Source: Gallaecimonas pentaromativorans | GTDB taxonomy: Bacteria > Pseudomonadota > Gammaproteobacteria > Enterobacterales > Gallaecimonadaceae | NCBI RefSeq assembly: GCF_003751625.1 | Contig: NZ_RJUL01000002.1 | Coordinates: 186,001-250,000 of the forward strand | Direction: 5' to 3' | DNA: 64,000 nt | Shown here: positions 48,257 through 58,398 of the stretch, in pieces | Numbering within the stretch: the first letter of the stretch is position 1 | Layout of the letters: every line of letters begins with the position of its first letter | Notes under the pieces: generated by a model | Told to the model about the DNA's origin: nothing | The model's database searches: none | The model's input: the letters and a program-made list of their open reading frames with translations, nothing else | Made by a program: the position numbers and the translations under genes

Positions 48257-50611
48257 TCAGGCCGCACTTTGTGGTGAAAAGCCCGCCGGATCCTCGGCCA
48301 ACGCCAGTTTCAGCACCTCGTCAATCCATTTTACCGGATGAATAACCAGGTCCTGCTTGACGTTTTCCGGGATTTCTTCAAGGTCCCGTTCATTTTCAAA
48401 CGGGATCAGGACATGCTTGATACCACCGCGGTGGGCAGCAAGCAGTTTTTCTTTCAGGCCACCGATGCGCAGCACTTCACCGCGCAGGGTAATTTCCCCG
48501 GTCATGGCCACATCGGCACGCACCGGGTTACCGGTCAGGCTGGAAACCAGCGCGGTGCACATGGCGATACCGGCAGAAGGACCATCTTTTGGCGTGGCAC
48601 CTTCGGGCACGTGAATGTGAATATCACGCTTCTCGTTAAAGTCGCCGTTGATACGCAGCTTCTCTGCCCGGGCCCGCACCACCGTCATGGCTGCCTGGAT
48701 GGACTCTTTCATCACATCCCCCAGCGAGCCGGTGTAGGTAAGCTTACCTTTGCCGGGTACGCTGGCCGCCTCAATGGTCAGCAAGTCGCCGCCCACTTCG
48801 GTCCAGGCCAGGCCGGTAACCTGCCCTACCCGGTTTTCGTCGTCGGCGCGGCCATAATCAAAGCGCATCACGCCCAGGAAGTTGTGCAGGTTGTCACCGT
48901 CGATGAGTACCTTGGTGGTGTCCTTTTCCAGCAGCAGCTTCTTCACGGCCTTGCGGCACAGGGTGGAAAGCTCACGCTCGAGGTTACGAACACCGGCTTC
49001 GCGGGTGTAGTAGCGAATGATGCCGATAATGGCACTATCAGCGACTTCCAATTCGCCTTTCTTTAACCCATTGCGGCCAATTTGTTTGGGCAGCAGGTGG
49101 TTACGGGCGATGTTAAGCTTCTCGTCCTCGGTGTAACCAGACAGGCGAATCACTTCCATACGGTCCAGCAAGGGGCCTGGAATATTCATGGAGTTGGAGG
49201 TGGCCACGAACATCACGTCGGACAAGTCGTAATCCACTTCCAGATAGTGGTCGGCAAAGGTGCCGTTTTGCTCCGGATCCAGCACCTCGAGGAGGGCAGA
49301 AGCCGGGTCGCCGCGCATGTCAGACGCCATTTTGTCGATTTCATCGAGCAAAAACAGCGGGTTACGCACGCCAACCTTAGCCATTTTCTGGATGAGCTTA
49401 CCGGGCATGGAGCCAATATAGGTACGGCGGTGACCGCGAATTTCCGCTTCGTCACGCACCCCGCCCAAGGCCACGCGTACGTATTTGCGGCCGGTGGCTT
49501 TGGCGATGGATTGGCCCAGGGAGGTTTTACCTACCCCCGGCGGCCCCACCAGGCACAGGATAGGCCCTTTTAACTTGGCGGAGCGAGCTTGCACCGCCAA
49601 GTACTCGAGGATCCGTTCCTTGACCTTCTCCAGGCCAAAGTGGTCGGCATCCAGCACTTCTTCGGCCTTGGCAATGTTCTTTTTGACCTTGGTCTTTTTG
49701 GACCAGGGCACCGACACCAGCCAGTCGATGTAGGACCGCACCACGGTGGCTTCGGCCGACATCGGCGACATCATCTTGAGCTTGGACAGCTCGCTGGTGG
49801 CCTTGGTTTTGACTTCGTCGGGCATGCCCGCTTCGTCAATCTTGGTTTGCAGGCCTTCAAATTCGTCCGGCGCGTCTTCCAGCTCACCCAGTTCTTTCTG
49901 GATGGCCTTCATCTGCTCGTTGAGGTAGTACTCGCGCTGGCTCTTTTCCATCTGCTTTTTGACGCGGCCACGGATGCGCTTTTCGATCTGCAGCAGGTCG
50001 ATTTCGCTTTCCATTAGCCCAAGCAGATACTCGATGCGTTCACCCAACGGGATGATCTCCAGCACCTTCTGCTTGTCTTCAAGCTTGATGGGCATGTGGG
50101 CGGCCATAGTGTCGGCCAGGCGCGCCGGCTCATCGATACCGCTCAAAGAGGTGAGCACCTCGGGCGGGATCTTCTTATTGAGCTTGATGTAGCCTTCAAA
50201 CTGGTTGATGGCGGTGCGCATCAGCACTTCCTGTTCTTCATCCTCGATGGGCGTGGATTCCAGGAAGGTGACTTCGCCGTGCAGGTAGTCGTCGGCGGTT
50301 TCCAGGCTGTTGATCTGGGCCCGCTGGTTGCCCTCCACCAACACCTTGACGGTGCCGTCGGGGAGTTTGAGCATCTGCAAAATGGTGGCGACAGTGCCTA
50401 CGGGGTAGATGTCGTCCAGTTCGGGGTCGTCCTGTTCAGCGTCTTTTTGCGCGACCAAGAACACTTGTTTGTCCTGGGCCATGGCAGCTTCCAGGCAGTT
50501 CACAGACTTGTCGCGGCCCACGAAAAGGGGGATCACCATGTAGGGATAGACCACCACGTCTCGCAGTGGCAGTACGGGAATTTCAATGCGTTCTGAACGC
50601 TCTAGAGTCAT
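48257..50611 (-). CDS. lon: ATP-dependent protease Lon
   Basis: A 784-residue AAA+ serine protease that removes misfolded and certain regulatory proteins. The N-terminal substrate domain (residues 10-200, [20 protein letters not shown]) precedes the AAA+ module with Walker [21 protein letters not shown] and Walker [12 protein letters not shown]. The C-terminal protease has the catalytic Ser in [15 protein letters not shown] and the Lys in the later conserved [16 protein letters not shown]. The size is exactly that of E. coli Lon. A sigma-32 promoter lies upstream. Confidence 0.98.
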   Translation of the reverse strand: MTLERSERIEIPVLPLRDVVVYPYMVIPLFVGRDKSVNCLEAAMAQDKQVFLVAQKDAEQDDPELDDIYPVGTVATILQMLKLPDGTVKVLVEGNQRAQINSLETADDYLHGEVTFLESTPIEDEEQEVLMRTAINQFEGYIKLNKKIPPEVLTSLSGIDEPARLADTMAAHMPIKLEDKQKVLEIIPLGERIEYLLGLMESEIDLLQIEKRIRGRVKKQMEKSQREYYLNEQMKAIQKELGELEDAPDEFEGLQTKIDEAGMPDEVKTKATSELSKLKMMSPMSAEATVVRSYIDWLVSVPWSKKTKVKKNIAKAEEVLDADHFGLEKVKERILEYLAVQARSAKLKGPILCLVGPPGVGKTSLGQSIAKATGRKYVRVALGGVRDEAEIRGHRRTYIGSMPGKLIQKMAKVGVRNPLFLLDEIDKMASDMRGDPASALLEVLDPEQNGTFADHYLEVDYDLSDVMFVATSNSMNIPGPLLDRMEVIRLSGYTEDEKLNIARNHLLPKQIGRNGLKKGELEVADSAIIGIIRYYTREAGVRNLERELSTLCRKAVKKLLLEKDTTKVLIDGDNLHNFLGVMRFDYGRADDENRVGQVTGLAWTEVGGDLLTIEAASVPGKGKLTYTGSLGDVMKESIQAAMTVVRARAEKLRINGDFNEKRDIHIHVPEGATPKDGPSAGIAMCTALVSSLTGNPVRADVAMTGEITLRGEVLRIGGLKEKLLAAHRGGIKHVLIPFENERDLEEIPENVKQDLVIHPVKWIDEVLKLALAEDPAGFSPQSAA

Positions 50612-50640
50612 GCGGATCTCCAGGGGAGGCTGATAGGCTC

Positions 50641-50670
50641 AAGATGGGGATGCCGTTCACTAATTTCAAG
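50641..50670 (-). promoter_or_regulatory. Sigma-32 heat-shock promoter of lon
   Basis: On the minus strand CTTGAAA is followed after 14 bases by CCCCATCTT. Both elements are essentially perfect matches to the sigma-32 consensus, and the spacing is right. The lon start lies 30 bases downstream. Confidence 0.85.
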
Positions 50671-50700
50671 AAAAAAACGAGGCAAAAGCCTCGTTTTTTT
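50671..50700 (-). terminator. Terminator after clpX
   Basis: AAAAAAACGAGGC-AAAA-GCCTCGTTTTTTT is symmetric with long A and T runs. It separates clpX from the lon promoter. Confidence 0.9.
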
Positions 50701-50714
50701 CTGATAGCGCCCAA

Positions 50715-51986
50715 TCAGTTAGATGAGGCGACTTTATCTTCGGAACGGTAAATCAAGATAGGTTTGGACTCGCCGCGGATAACCGCTTCGTCCACCACCA
50801 CCTTGTCTACGTTGTCGAGGCTGGGCAGCTCGTACATGGTATCGAGCAACACCCCCTCAACGATGGAGCGCAGGCCCCGGGCACCGGTTTTGCGGTCCAT
50901 GGCCTTGTGGGCAATGGCTTTGAGCGCATCGTCACGGAACTCCAGCTCCGACCCTTCTAGGGAGAACAGGGCTTGATACTGCTTGGTGAGCGCGTTTTTC
51001 GGCTCAGACAAGATTTGCACCAGCGCCGCTTCGTCCAGTTCGTCCAGGGTGGCAACCACCGGCAGACGACCGATGAACTCGGGAATAAGGCCGTATTTGA
51101 CCAGATCTTCGGGCTCAACCTTACGGAACAGCTCGGAGATGGAAGCCTTGTCTTTATCCCCTTTCACCTCGGCACCAAAACCGATGCCTTTGGAGGTGGC
51201 GGTACGGGCATCAACAACCTTATCGAGGCCAGCAAAAGCGCCACCGCAGATAAAGAGGATCTTGGAGGTATCAACCTGCAAGAACTCCTGCTGCGGATGC
51301 TTACGGCCGCCTTGAGGGGGAACCGCAGCCACGGTGCCTTCAATCAGTTTCAAAAGCGCCTGCTGCACCCCTTCACCGGACACGTCGCGAGTGATGGAGG
51401 GGTTGTCCGACTTGCGGGAGATCTTGTCAATCTCGTCGATATAAACAATGCCGCGCTGGGCTTTGTCGATATCGTAATCGCACTTTTGCAGCAGTTTCTG
51501 GATGATGTTTTCAACATCCTCACCCACATAACCAGCTTCGGTCAGGGTGGTGGCATCGGCCATGGTAAAAGGCACGTCCAGCAAACGGGCCAGGGTTTCG
51601 GCCAGCAGCGTTTTACCGGAGCCGGTCGGGCCTATCAGCAGGATGTTGCTCTTACCCAGCTCCACGTCGTCGTGGCTGGGATTACGCAACCTTTTGTAGT
51701 GGTTGTAGACGGCAACGGACAGCACCTTTTTGGCGTGCTCCTGGCCAATCACGAAATCATCCAGGTGATTACGGATCTCTTTTGGCACAGGCAGGCTGTC
51801 CTTGGCCTGGCGTGGGGCGATTTCCTTTATCTCTTCGCGAATGATGTCATTACACAAGTCCACGCATTCGTCACAGATAAAAACCGACGGGCCCGCAATC
51901 AGCTTGCGGACTTCGTGTTGGCTCTTACCGCAAAAGGAGCAGTACAACAGTTTGCCGTCGCCACCACCTTTAGTGCTTTCAGTCAT
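50715..51986 (-). CDS. clpX: ClpX unfoldase of the ClpXP protease
   Basis: A 423-residue AAA+ unfoldase that delivers tagged proteins to ClpP. The N-terminal zinc domain has [18 protein letters not shown] and ICDECVDLC, four cysteines. Walker A is [16 protein letters not shown] (about 117-132) and Walker B is [10 protein letters not shown]. The substrate-gripping pore loops and the ClpP-contact IGF loop region ([12 protein letters not shown]) are present. It follows clpP by 73 bases on the same strand. Confidence 0.98.
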   Translation of the reverse strand: MTESTKGGGDGKLLYCSFCGKSQHEVRKLIAGPSVFICDECVDLCNDIIREEIKEIAPRQAKDSLPVPKEIRNHLDDFVIGQEHAKKVLSVAVYNHYKRLRNPSHDDVELGKSNILLIGPTGSGKTLLAETLARLLDVPFTMADATTLTEAGYVGEDVENIIQKLLQKCDYDIDKAQRGIVYIDEIDKISRKSDNPSITRDVSGEGVQQALLKLIEGTVAAVPPQGGRKHPQQEFLQVDTSKILFICGGAFAGLDKVVDARTATSKGIGFGAEVKGDKDKASISELFRKVEPEDLVKYGLIPEFIGRLPVVATLDELDEAALVQILSEPKNALTKQYQALFSLEGSELEFRDDALKAIAHKAMDRKTGARGLRSIVEGVLLDTMYELPSLDNVDKVVVDEAVIRGESKPILIYRSEDKVASSN

Positions 51987-52059
51987 TGGTTACCTCTTGC
52001 TGTGCAGGTTTCAAGGTCGTCCCTGCCCGGCTTTCACTTAATTGTAGGATACGACCGAA

Positions 52060-52671
52060 TCAGCGGCTGGCAAGCACAGAATCAATAAGACCGTACTCTT
52101 TGGCCTGCTCGGCGGTCATGAAACGATCGCGGTCAGTATCCTGAGTGATGGTGTCCAGCGGCTGGCCGGTGTGGTCTGCCAGCAGGCGGTTTAAGCGATC
52201 TTTGATAAACAGAATTTCCTTGGCGTGGATCTCGATATCTGACGCTTGGCCCTGAAAACCGCCCAGCGGCTGGTGGATCATCACCCTGGCATTGGGCAGG
52301 CAGTGACGCTTGCCCTTGGCACCGCCAGCTAGCAGGAAGGCGCCCATGGAGGCGGCCTGACCGATACAAACGGTGCTGACGTCGGCCTTGATGAACTGCA
52401 TGGTGTCGTAAATCGCCATGCCGGCCGTAACAGAGCCACCCGGAGAGTTGATGTAGATATGGATATCTTTCTCAGGGTTCTCTGACTCCAGGAACAGGAG
52501 CTGGGCCACGATAAGGTTGGCCATGTGATCTTCAACCTGGCCGGTCAGGAAGATCACCCGCTCTTTCAACAAGCGGGAGTAAATATCAAAGGAGCGCTCC
52601 CCACGTGCGGTCTGTTCGATGACCATGGGCACCAGGGCGTTCATGATGTCGTTCTCGGCGGTTAGCTTCAT
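52060..52671 (-). CDS. clpP: ClpP protease subunit
   Basis: A 203-residue serine protease that forms the tetradecameric chamber used by ClpX and ClpA. The catalytic Ser is in [16 protein letters not shown], the His in [20 protein letters not shown], and the Asp further on near DRDRFM. I use the ATG at 52671 because AGGAACC precedes it. The upstream extension to 52716 lies within the terminator stem after tig. The N-terminal residues resemble a short propeptide. Confidence 0.97.
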   Translation of the reverse strand: MKLTAENDIMNALVPMVIEQTARGERSFDIYSRLLKERVIFLTGQVEDHMANLIVAQLLFLESENPEKDIHIYINSPGGSVTAGMAIYDTMQFIKADVSTVCIGQAASMGAFLLAGGAKGKRHCLPNARVMIHQPLGGFQGQASDIEIHAKEILFIKDRLNRLLADHTGQPLDTITQDTDRDRFMTAEQAKEYGLIDSVLASR

Positions 52672-52685
52672 TAAGGTTCCTGAAA

Positions 52686-52716
52686 TGAAAAATGGCTCGA
52701 GGGTTGCTCGAGCCAT
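52686..52716 (-). terminator. Terminator between tig and clpP
   Basis: On the minus strand ATGGCTCGAG-CAACC-CTCGAGCCAT is followed by TTTTTC. It lies between the tig stop and the clpP ribosome-binding site. Confidence 0.85.
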
Positions 52717-52745
52717 TATAACGTCGCTTTGTTAAAGCAAGTCAA
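52715..52745 (-). promoter_or_regulatory. Possible promoter of clpP
   Basis: On the minus strand TTGACT and TATAAT, both good matches, are spaced 19 bases apart, longer than ideal. The -10 element abuts the tig terminator stem. Confidence 0.4.
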
Positions 52746-52755
52746 CGGACGGGGA

Positions 52756-54066
52756 TTAGCCCTGGTTTCCGTTGTTCATGATTTCATCAAAAGCGGCCGC
52801 TTTTTCGGAAACCTTGGCCTTGGCCAGGATGGCGTCAACGGCTTGCTCTTCCAGAGCCAGGTTACGCATCTGCTCGATGGTTTCCTTGTTCTCGTTGAAG
52901 TACTTGATCACTTCAGCCGGATCTTCGTAGGCAGAAGCCTGGTTGGCGATCAGCTCTTGAACGCGGGCATCGTCAACTTTGATGTCTTCGCTGCGGATAA
53001 CTTCACCCAGCAGCAGGCCAACCTGGACGCGGCGGCGAGCTTGTTCTTCGAACAGCTCAGCCGGCAGCTCGGGCAGGTTGTTGGCGTTAACGTTACCACC
53101 GAAGCGAGACAGGGCCTGGCGACGCAGGTTGTCAACTTCCTGGGCAACCAGAGCGGCAGGCACTTCTACGTCGTTAGCCTTGATAAGGCCGTCGAGAACC
53201 TGCTCTTTTACCTTGTTGCGCAGAACGTTGTTCAGCTCGCGCTCCATGTTTTTGAGCACTTCGGCTTTGAGCGCATCGATGCCGCCTTCGGCGATACCAA
53301 AGCGGGTAGCGAACTCGTCGGTCAGCTCAGGCAGTTCCTGAACCTCAACGGCACTGACCTTGATGGCGAAGCTGGCGGCTTTGCCTTTGAGGTTTTCAGC
53401 GTGGTAGTCCTCGGGGAAAGTCACCTCGGAAACCAGCTCTTCACCGGCTTTTTTGCCAATGATGCCGTCTTCAAAACCGGGGATCATGCGGCCTTGGCCC
53501 AGTTGCAGCTGGAAGCCTTCGGCTTTGCCACCTTCGAACTCTTCGCCGTCGATGCTGCCAACGAAATCAATGGTCACGCGGTCGCCGTCAGCGGCGGCTT
53601 TGTCGGATTCAACCCAGCTGGCGTGCTGCTTTTGCAGGGTTTCCAGCATTTTGGCCATGTCTTCGTCTTTGATCTCAACGGCCGGCTTTTCTACTTCTAC
53701 CGTGTCCAGGCCTTTGAGTTCTACCTCTGGGTAGACTTCGAAAGTGGCGGTGAACTCGAAATCGCTGCCGGTTTCGTCTTTGGTGATTTCAAAGCGGGGG
53801 GCTCCAGCCGGGTTCAGTTTTTCTTTGACGATGGCGTCGATGAAATGACGCTCAACAACGCGCTGGGTTACGTCACCACGTACGGCGGCACCGTAACGTT
53901 TTTTGATGATGCTGACCGGTACTTTGCCTTTACGGAAGCCATCAACCTTGGCGCGTTTGGCTTCTTCACGCAGGCCGGCTTCAACGGCGCTGTCAATGGT
54001 GTCAGCCGGCACAGTGATGGTCAGGCGGCGCTCCAGGCCTTTAATCGTTTCAACAGAAACTTGCAT
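52756..54066 (-). CDS. tig: Trigger factor
   Basis: A 436-residue ribosome-bound chaperone with prolyl isomerase activity. The N-terminal ribosome-binding domain has [17 protein letters not shown] (about 44-60), the signature that contacts ribosomal protein L23. The FKBP-type PPIase domain (about 150-240) includes [20 protein letters not shown]. The C-terminal helices form the chaperone cradle. It is the first gene of the tig-clpP-clpX block with a good promoter upstream. Confidence 0.97.
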   Translation of the reverse strand: MQVSVETIKGLERRLTITVPADTIDSAVEAGLREEAKRAKVDGFRKGKVPVSIIKKRYGAAVRGDVTQRVVERHFIDAIVKEKLNPAGAPRFEITKDETGSDFEFTATFEVYPEVELKGLDTVEVEKPAVEIKDEDMAKMLETLQKQHASWVESDKAAADGDRVTIDFVGSIDGEEFEGGKAEGFQLQLGQGRMIPGFEDGIIGKKAGEELVSEVTFPEDYHAENLKGKAASFAIKVSAVEVQELPELTDEFATRFGIAEGGIDALKAEVLKNMERELNNVLRNKVKEQVLDGLIKANDVEVPAALVAQEVDNLRRQALSRFGGNVNANNLPELPAELFEEQARRRVQVGLLLGEVIRSEDIKVDDARVQELIANQASAYEDPAEVIKYFNENKETIEQMRNLALEEQAVDAILAKAKVSEKAAAFDEIMNNGNQG

Positions 54067-54211
54067 CGTTTTACCTCGATAATGTGATCATCGGCGCAGC
54101 CGGTGCAGCGCCTTTTCTAGCTAAAAAGCACGGTCTTTGCCCTGCTTCAATGTTCGTGCGGCCCAGGCAAATCAAGGCCTGGCCGACATCTGGCATACAG
54201 AATGACGCGCC

Positions 54212-54240
54212 ATTATAGCGGCGGTTTTCGGGAGAGTCGA
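54212..54240 (-). promoter_or_regulatory. Promoter of tig
   Basis: On the minus strand TCGACT and a perfect TATAAT are spaced 17 bases apart. Transcription would start near 54205, leaving a leader of about 140 nt for tig. Confidence 0.6.
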
Positions 54241-54284
54241 GGAAGGGGCAACAAAGCTGGTCAATTCTGCAACAATGCAGGGTT

Positions 54285-55415
54285 TCAGGGCTCTGGCTGG
54301 CGATAAGGCAGCTGTTCTGTGAGGGCGTCGCGATACTCGGCAAGGGCCGCTTTTTCTTCTGCCACAAAATCGCCGACCGCCTCAAAAAAGCCCGGGTGGG
54401 CCAGCCAATGCTGTGACTGGGTCACCACAGGTTCAAAGCCGCGCGCCACCTTATGCTCGCCCTGGGCGCCGGCATCAAAGCGGACAAGGCCGTGGCGGAT
54501 ACAATATTCAATGCCTCGGTAATAGCAGCATTCGAAATGCAGCCGGTCAAAATCGCCTAGGGCGCCCCAATAGCGGCCATAAAGGGTGGTGCTGTCTTTT
54601 AAGAACAAGGACGCCGCTACCATTTCTTCGTCGTCAAAAGCCGCCATTAACAGTAACTGCGCGGGGAGCGCCGCCCCCAATTGGTGGAAAAAGGTGTCGC
54701 TTAAGTAGCCACCGTGGCCGCTTCGAATAAGGTAAGTGCGCTGGTAGAAAAGGTAGAACCGCTGCCAGAGCGCCGGGGTGATATCGCTTCCTTCAAGGGT
54801 GCGAACCTCAAGCCCTTCACAGGCAAGCTGGCGTTCTTTATTGACCGCTTTGCGCTTTCTGGACTTAAAGTTAGCCAGAAAATCCTCAAAGCTTTGGTAG
54901 CCCCGGTTAAACCAGTGAAACTGCACCCCTTCGCGGGTCTGGCTCCCCTCACCTGCCAGCCGCGCTTCTTTATCAAAAAGCACATGCCAGGACGAGGCGC
55001 CCAGGCGCCGGGCTTCAGTAACCAGCCCCTGATGAATAACCTCAGCAAGCTCGGCGGACCAATGCCTTGTGAGCACCCTTGGGCCGACCGCTGGGGTAAA
55101 AGGAATGGCGGCCACCAGCTTGGGGTAATAGCTCAGGCCATGTTGCTGGTAGGCCTGGGCCCAGCCTTGGTCAAAGACGTATTCGCCGTAGCTGTGGCTT
55201 TTAAGATAAAGGGGCATGGCGGCCACCAGCGACTCGCCGTCCAACACCAACAGATGATGAGGCTGCCAGCCGGTGCCCTCGCCTACGGCGCCACTTTGCT
55301 CCAGCGCCGATAAAAAACCGTGCTGAATAAAGGGGTAGTCGGTGTCGCCAAGCAAGGCATTCCACTGCTCGGCAGGAAGCTGGTTTATGGCATTGATAAA
55401 ACGAATATGCAGCAT
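54285..55415 (-). CDS. DUF482 (COG3146) GNAT-like protein
   Basis: A 376-residue protein of the DUF482/peptidogalycan-biosynthesis-like group, with a double GNAT fold. The N-terminal half has LVAAMPLYLKSHSYGEYVFD and QGWAQAYQQHGLSYYPKLVA. The C-terminal half has YGRYWGALGDFDRLHFECCY and FDAGAQGEHKVARGFEPVVT. The family resembles FemAB-type transferases, which use aminoacyl-tRNA. The real substrate is unknown. It lies downstream of the tRNA-Arg/tRNA-His pair and upstream of tig, all on the minus strand. Confidence 0.85.
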   Translation of the reverse strand: MLHIRFINAINQLPAEQWNALLGDTDYPFIQHGFLSALEQSGAVGEGTGWQPHHLLVLDGESLVAAMPLYLKSHSYGEYVFDQGWAQAYQQHGLSYYPKLVAAIPFTPAVGPRVLTRHWSAELAEVIHQGLVTEARRLGASSWHVLFDKEARLAGEGSQTREGVQFHWFNRGYQSFEDFLANFKSRKRKAVNKERQLACEGLEVRTLEGSDITPALWQRFYLFYQRTYLIRSGHGGYLSDTFFHQLGAALPAQLLLMAAFDDEEMVAASLFLKDSTTLYGRYWGALGDFDRLHFECCYYRGIEYCIRHGLVRFDAGAQGEHKVARGFEPVVTQSQHWLAHPGFFEAVGDFVAEEKAALAEYRDALTEQLPYRQPEP

Positions 55416-55492
55416 GGCAGGCCGGCGTCAGGGCAACAGCCGAAGAGCTTACCAAGGATCGTTTAAGGAGGAAAAACAAAGCAAAGAAAGAA

Positions 55493-55569
55493 TGGGGTGG
55501 ACGATGGGACTTGAACCCACGACAACCGGAATCACAATCCGGGGCTCTACCAACTGAGCTACGCCCACC
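55493..55569 (-). tRNA. tRNA-His (GTG)
   Basis: A complete minus-strand tRNA with CCA encoded. The acceptor is GTGGGCG paired with CGTCCAC. An extra G at position -1 (base 55569) faces the C discriminator, the identity mark of tRNA-His. The anticodon loop ATTGTGATT has GTG. It lies 13 bases downstream of tRNA-Arg and is clearly in the same transcript. Confidence 0.97.
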
Positions 55570-55582
55570 ATAGATACCTAAA

Positions 55583-55659
<77 letters not shown>

Positions 55660-55702
55660 AAATCCTTCAGACACACAGTACAAGGCCTGAAAAGCGGAGC
55701 GC

Positions 55703-55731
55703 ATCATACAAATATGCCAGGGCCCGGTCAA
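55703..55731 (-). promoter_or_regulatory. Strong promoter of the tRNA-Arg/tRNA-His operon
   Basis: On the minus strand TTGACC and TATGAT are spaced 17 bases apart and followed by a GC-rich GCGCTCCGC discriminator. Such a discriminator is typical of stable-RNA promoters under stringent control. Transcription would start near 55696. Confidence 0.8.
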
Positions 55732-55822
55732 CCGCCACGAGAGCATGGCCTAAGCCCCTATTCTTTGAGACAATAGCGCCGCCCAAGCCCACTAAAACGA
55801 TTTCCTCAAGGATTATTGCTGC

Positions 55823-56680
55823 ATGTCTGCTCAAATCATCGATGGCAAAGCGGTTGCTGCTTCTGTTCGTGAAAAGGTAAAAAATGCCGTAGCCCAGCGC
55901 CTGGCTCAGGGAAAACGTCAGCCCGGCCTGGCGGTGGTATTGGTTGGCTCCGACCCCGCCTCCGAAGTCTATGTGGGTTCCAAACGCCGCGCCTGTGAAG
56001 AAGTGGGCTTTTTATCCAAATCCTTTGACCTGCCGGCCACCACCACCGAAACCGAACTGCTGGCCCTGATTGACGAGCTCAACAGTGACGCCAGCATTGA
56101 CGGCATCCTGGTACAGCTGCCCTTACCTGCCGGTATCGACGCCACCAAGGTGCTTGAGCAAATTCGCCCCGACAAAGACGTGGACGGCTTTCACCCTTAT
56201 AACGTTGGCCGCCTGGCTCAGCGTATTCCGGTGCTGCGCCCCTGCACCCCCAAAGGCATCATCACCTTGTTGGAAGCCATCGATTACCAGCCTCATGGCA
56301 AACACGCGGTGATTGTCGGCGCCTCCAATATCGTTGGCCGCCCCGCCACCCTGGAGCTGCTGCTGGCTGGCTGCACCACCACCACCTGCCACCGCTTTAC
56401 CCAAGATTTGGAAGCCCACGTGCGCCGCGCCGACATCCTGGTGGTGGCGGTGGGTAAATCCGAGTTTATTCCCGGCCACTGGGTGAAAGACGGCGCCATC
56501 GTGGTTGATGTGGGCATCAACCGCCAAAGCGACGGCAAGCTACGCGGCGACGTGGGCTATGAAGAAGCGGCCAAGCGGGCCAGTTTTATTACCCCGGTCC
56601 CCGGCGGCGTTGGCCCGATGACGGTAGCTACCCTGATGGAAAACACCCTGGAGGCGTGCGAACGTTTTCATGACGCTTAA
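55823..56680 (+). CDS. folD: Methylenetetrahydrofolate dehydrogenase/cyclohydrolase
   Basis: A 285-residue bifunctional enzyme that interconverts 5,10-methylene-, methenyl- and 10-formyl-tetrahydrofolate with [24 protein letters not shown] holds the catalytic Lys and Tyr. [20 protein letters not shown] and [14 protein letters not shown] are folate-site motifs. [18 protein letters not shown] is the NADP-binding region, and [20 protein letters not shown] is the conserved C terminus. It overlaps the channel gene by 11 bases. Confidence 0.97.
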   Translation: MSAQIIDGKAVAASVREKVKNAVAQRLAQGKRQPGLAVVLVGSDPASEVYVGSKRRACEEVGFLSKSFDLPATTTETELLALIDELNSDASIDGILVQLPLPAGIDATKVLEQIRPDKDVDGFHPYNVGRLAQRIPVLRPCTPKGIITLLEAIDYQPHGKHAVIVGASNIVGRPATLELLLAGCTTTTCHRFTQDLEAHVRRADILVVAVGKSEFIPGHWVKDGAIVVDVGINRQSDGKLRGDVGYEEAAKRASFITPVPGGVGPMTVATLMENTLEACERFHDA

Positions 56681-57455
56681 GGAAAAGCTCAACGAAATCA
56701 TCTTTGGATACAGCACGCCTGCCGGGCGTGCTTTTGATCTGTGCCTGATCCTTGCCATCGTCTTTAGCGTACTGGCGGTGATGCTCGATTCGGTGGCCGG
56801 TATTCACCAGCATTGGCGGGTGGAACTGGCCGCAGCCGAGTGGTTCTTTACCGGCCTTTTCACCCTCGAATATTTAACCCGCCTTTATTGCTGCTCCAAC
56901 CGCTGGCGCTATCTGTTCAGCTTTTACGGACTGGTGGATCTGTTATCCATTACCCCCACCTATCTGGCACTGCTGATCCCCGGTGCTAACACCCTGCTTA
57001 TCGTGCGCATCCTGCGGGTGCTGCGGGTGTTTCGGATCTTAAAGCTGATGGAATACTCCACCGCCTCCCAGCGACTGGTGCAGGCTCTGGTGCAATCTGG
57101 CCCCAAAATATTTGTGTTTTTTGCGTCCCTGCTCGGCACCGTCACCGTTTTTGGCGCCCTGATGTACCTTATCGAAGGACCAGAGAACGGCTTTACCAGC
57201 ATCCCACGGAGCATGTATTGGGCCATCGTTACCATGACCACGGTAGGTTATGGCGATATCAGCCCGCACACGCCCCTTGGCCAGGCGCTGGCCTCCATCG
57301 TGATGTTGCTGGGGTATTCGGTGATTGCCGTGCCCACCGGCATTTTAACCAACGAGTTGGCCCGCCAGCGCTACAGCAAAACCTGCCATCAATGTGGCCG
57401 CGGCGGCCATGAGCCAGACTCGCACTTTTGCCGCCACTGCGGCGCCCGCATGTAA
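56670..57455 (+). CDS. Voltage-gated-type cation channel with C-terminal zinc ribbon
   Basis: A 261-residue six-helix ion channel. A positively charged S4-like helix ([19 protein letters not shown], about residues 110-129) and the potassium filter TTVGYGD in the pore loop (about 192) are visible, with the pore helix [16 protein letters not shown]. The cytoplasmic tail ends with two CxxC pairs ([20 protein letters not shown]), a zinc ribbon of the type seen in regulatory domains. It should be a potassium-selective tetrameric channel. It starts within folD and is followed by a terminator. Confidence 0.88.
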   Translation: MTLKEKLNEIIFGYSTPAGRAFDLCLILAIVFSVLAVMLDSVAGIHQHWRVELAAAEWFFTGLFTLEYLTRLYCCSNRWRYLFSFYGLVDLLSITPTYLALLIPGANTLLIVRILRVLRVFRILKLMEYSTASQRLVQALVQSGPKIFVFFASLLGTVTVFGALMYLIEGPENGFTSIPRSMYWAIVTMTTVGYGDISPHTPLGQALASIVMLLGYSVIAVPTGILTNELARQRYSKTCHQCGRGGHEPDSHFCRHCGARM

Positions 57456-57460
57456 CCATT

Positions 57461-57486
57461 AAAAAAGAGGCCTTGGCCTCTTTTTT
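57461..57486 (+). terminator. Terminator after the channel gene
   Basis: AAAAAAGAGGCC-TT-GGCCTCTTTTTT has a tight loop and a long T run 5 bases beyond the stop. Confidence 0.85.
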
Positions 57487-57563
57487 AATTCAGGTCCGAA
57501 AAGGGCAAGCCCGCCGCACCACGCTTTTTCATCATAAAAGCCCATTGATGAAGGAGAGATGCA

Positions 57564-58364
57564 ATGCACCATCACCGCCAGCAGGCCTTGGCCAACACCT
57601 TTCGCCAACATCACCAGCAGCCGCTGCTGCTACCCGGAGTGTGGGACGGTGCCAGTGCCCGGCTTTTTGAAAAAAGCGGCTACTTGGCCCTCGGAACCAG
57701 TAGCGCCGCCATGGCCTACAGCCAGGGATTACCAGACGGCCAGCAACTGACCCTTGGCACCATGCTCGCTTCCCTGGCGTCAATCATCAAAGGTACCGGC
57801 CTGCCGGTCAGCGTCGATATTGAAAGCGGCTATGCCGATCTTAAAGCAACGGTTGAGGCGGTGCTGGAGGCCGGCGCCGTTGGCATCAACCTCGAAGACA
57901 GCCTGCCAGGCCAGGGGCTGCTCAGCGCCGCGGCGCAGTGCCAGCGCCTGACCCTGACAAGAGATACCGCAGAGCGCTTTGGCCTGGCACTTTTTATCAA
58001 TGCCCGCACCGACACCTACCTACTGGGCGCGAATAACGCCCTTGAAGAGACCTTTAGCCGGGCAAAAGCCTACCAACAGGCTGGCGCCGATATGCTGTTT
58101 GTGCCGGGCATGAGCAACCCGGCCGACATCAAAGCGCTGGTAGCCGCAAGCCCCTTGCCGATCAACCTGATGGCCCTGCCCGGCTGCAGTGCCGGTGATT
58201 GGTTTTCACTGGGGGTAACCCGGGTCAGCCTGGGCCTTGGGCCAATGCTCGCGGTACTGGGGCTACTTGATGCCATGGCGGCGCAGACCTTGAGCCTTGG
58301 CCGCTGGCCCTTGATGGACCAACACCATTTTGGCTTTGCCGAAGCCCAGGCCCTTTTTGCCTGA
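57564..58364 (+). CDS. Isocitrate lyase/PEP mutase family protein
   Basis: A 266-residue member of the ICL/PEPM superfamily, which makes or breaks carbon-carbon or carbon-phosphorus bonds in 2- and 3-carbon acids. LLPGVWDGASARLFEKSGYL, GLPVSVDIESGYADLKATVE with the metal-binding Asp, and GAVGINLEDSLPG mark the TIM-barrel. The catalytic KKCGH motif of isocitrate lyase is absent, so it is not isocitrate lyase itself; an oxaloacetate-decarboxylase or carboxyvinyl-type activity is more likely. AAGGAGAG precedes the ATG. No linked pathway is visible nearby. Confidence 0.85.
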   Translation: MHHHRQQALANTFRQHHQQPLLLPGVWDGASARLFEKSGYLALGTSSAAMAYSQGLPDGQQLTLGTMLASLASIIKGTGLPVSVDIESGYADLKATVEAVLEAGAVGINLEDSLPGQGLLSAAAQCQRLTLTRDTAERFGLALFINARTDTYLLGANNALEETFSRAKAYQQAGADMLFVPGMSNPADIKALVAASPLPINLMALPGCSAGDWFSLGVTRVSLGLGPMLAVLGLLDAMAAQTLSLGRWPLMDQHHFGFAEAQALFA

Positions 58365-58366
58365 AA

Positions 58367-58391
58367 AAAAGCCCGGCACTGCCGGGCTTTT
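58367..58391. terminator. Terminator between the lyase gene and cysS
   Basis: AAAAGCCCGGC-ACT-GCCGGGCTTTT is an 11-bp stem between convergent genes and serves both. Confidence 0.88.
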
Positions 58392-58398
58392 CTTAATG

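Noticed and set aside
51987-52059. CTTGAAA upstream of clpX as a sigma-32 promoter
   Set aside because: It lies about 25 bases from the start codon and has no matching -10 element.
52729-54087. 452-codon open frame opposite the trigger factor gene
   Set aside because: It spans nearly the same bases as tig, which is certain from sequence motifs and gene order.
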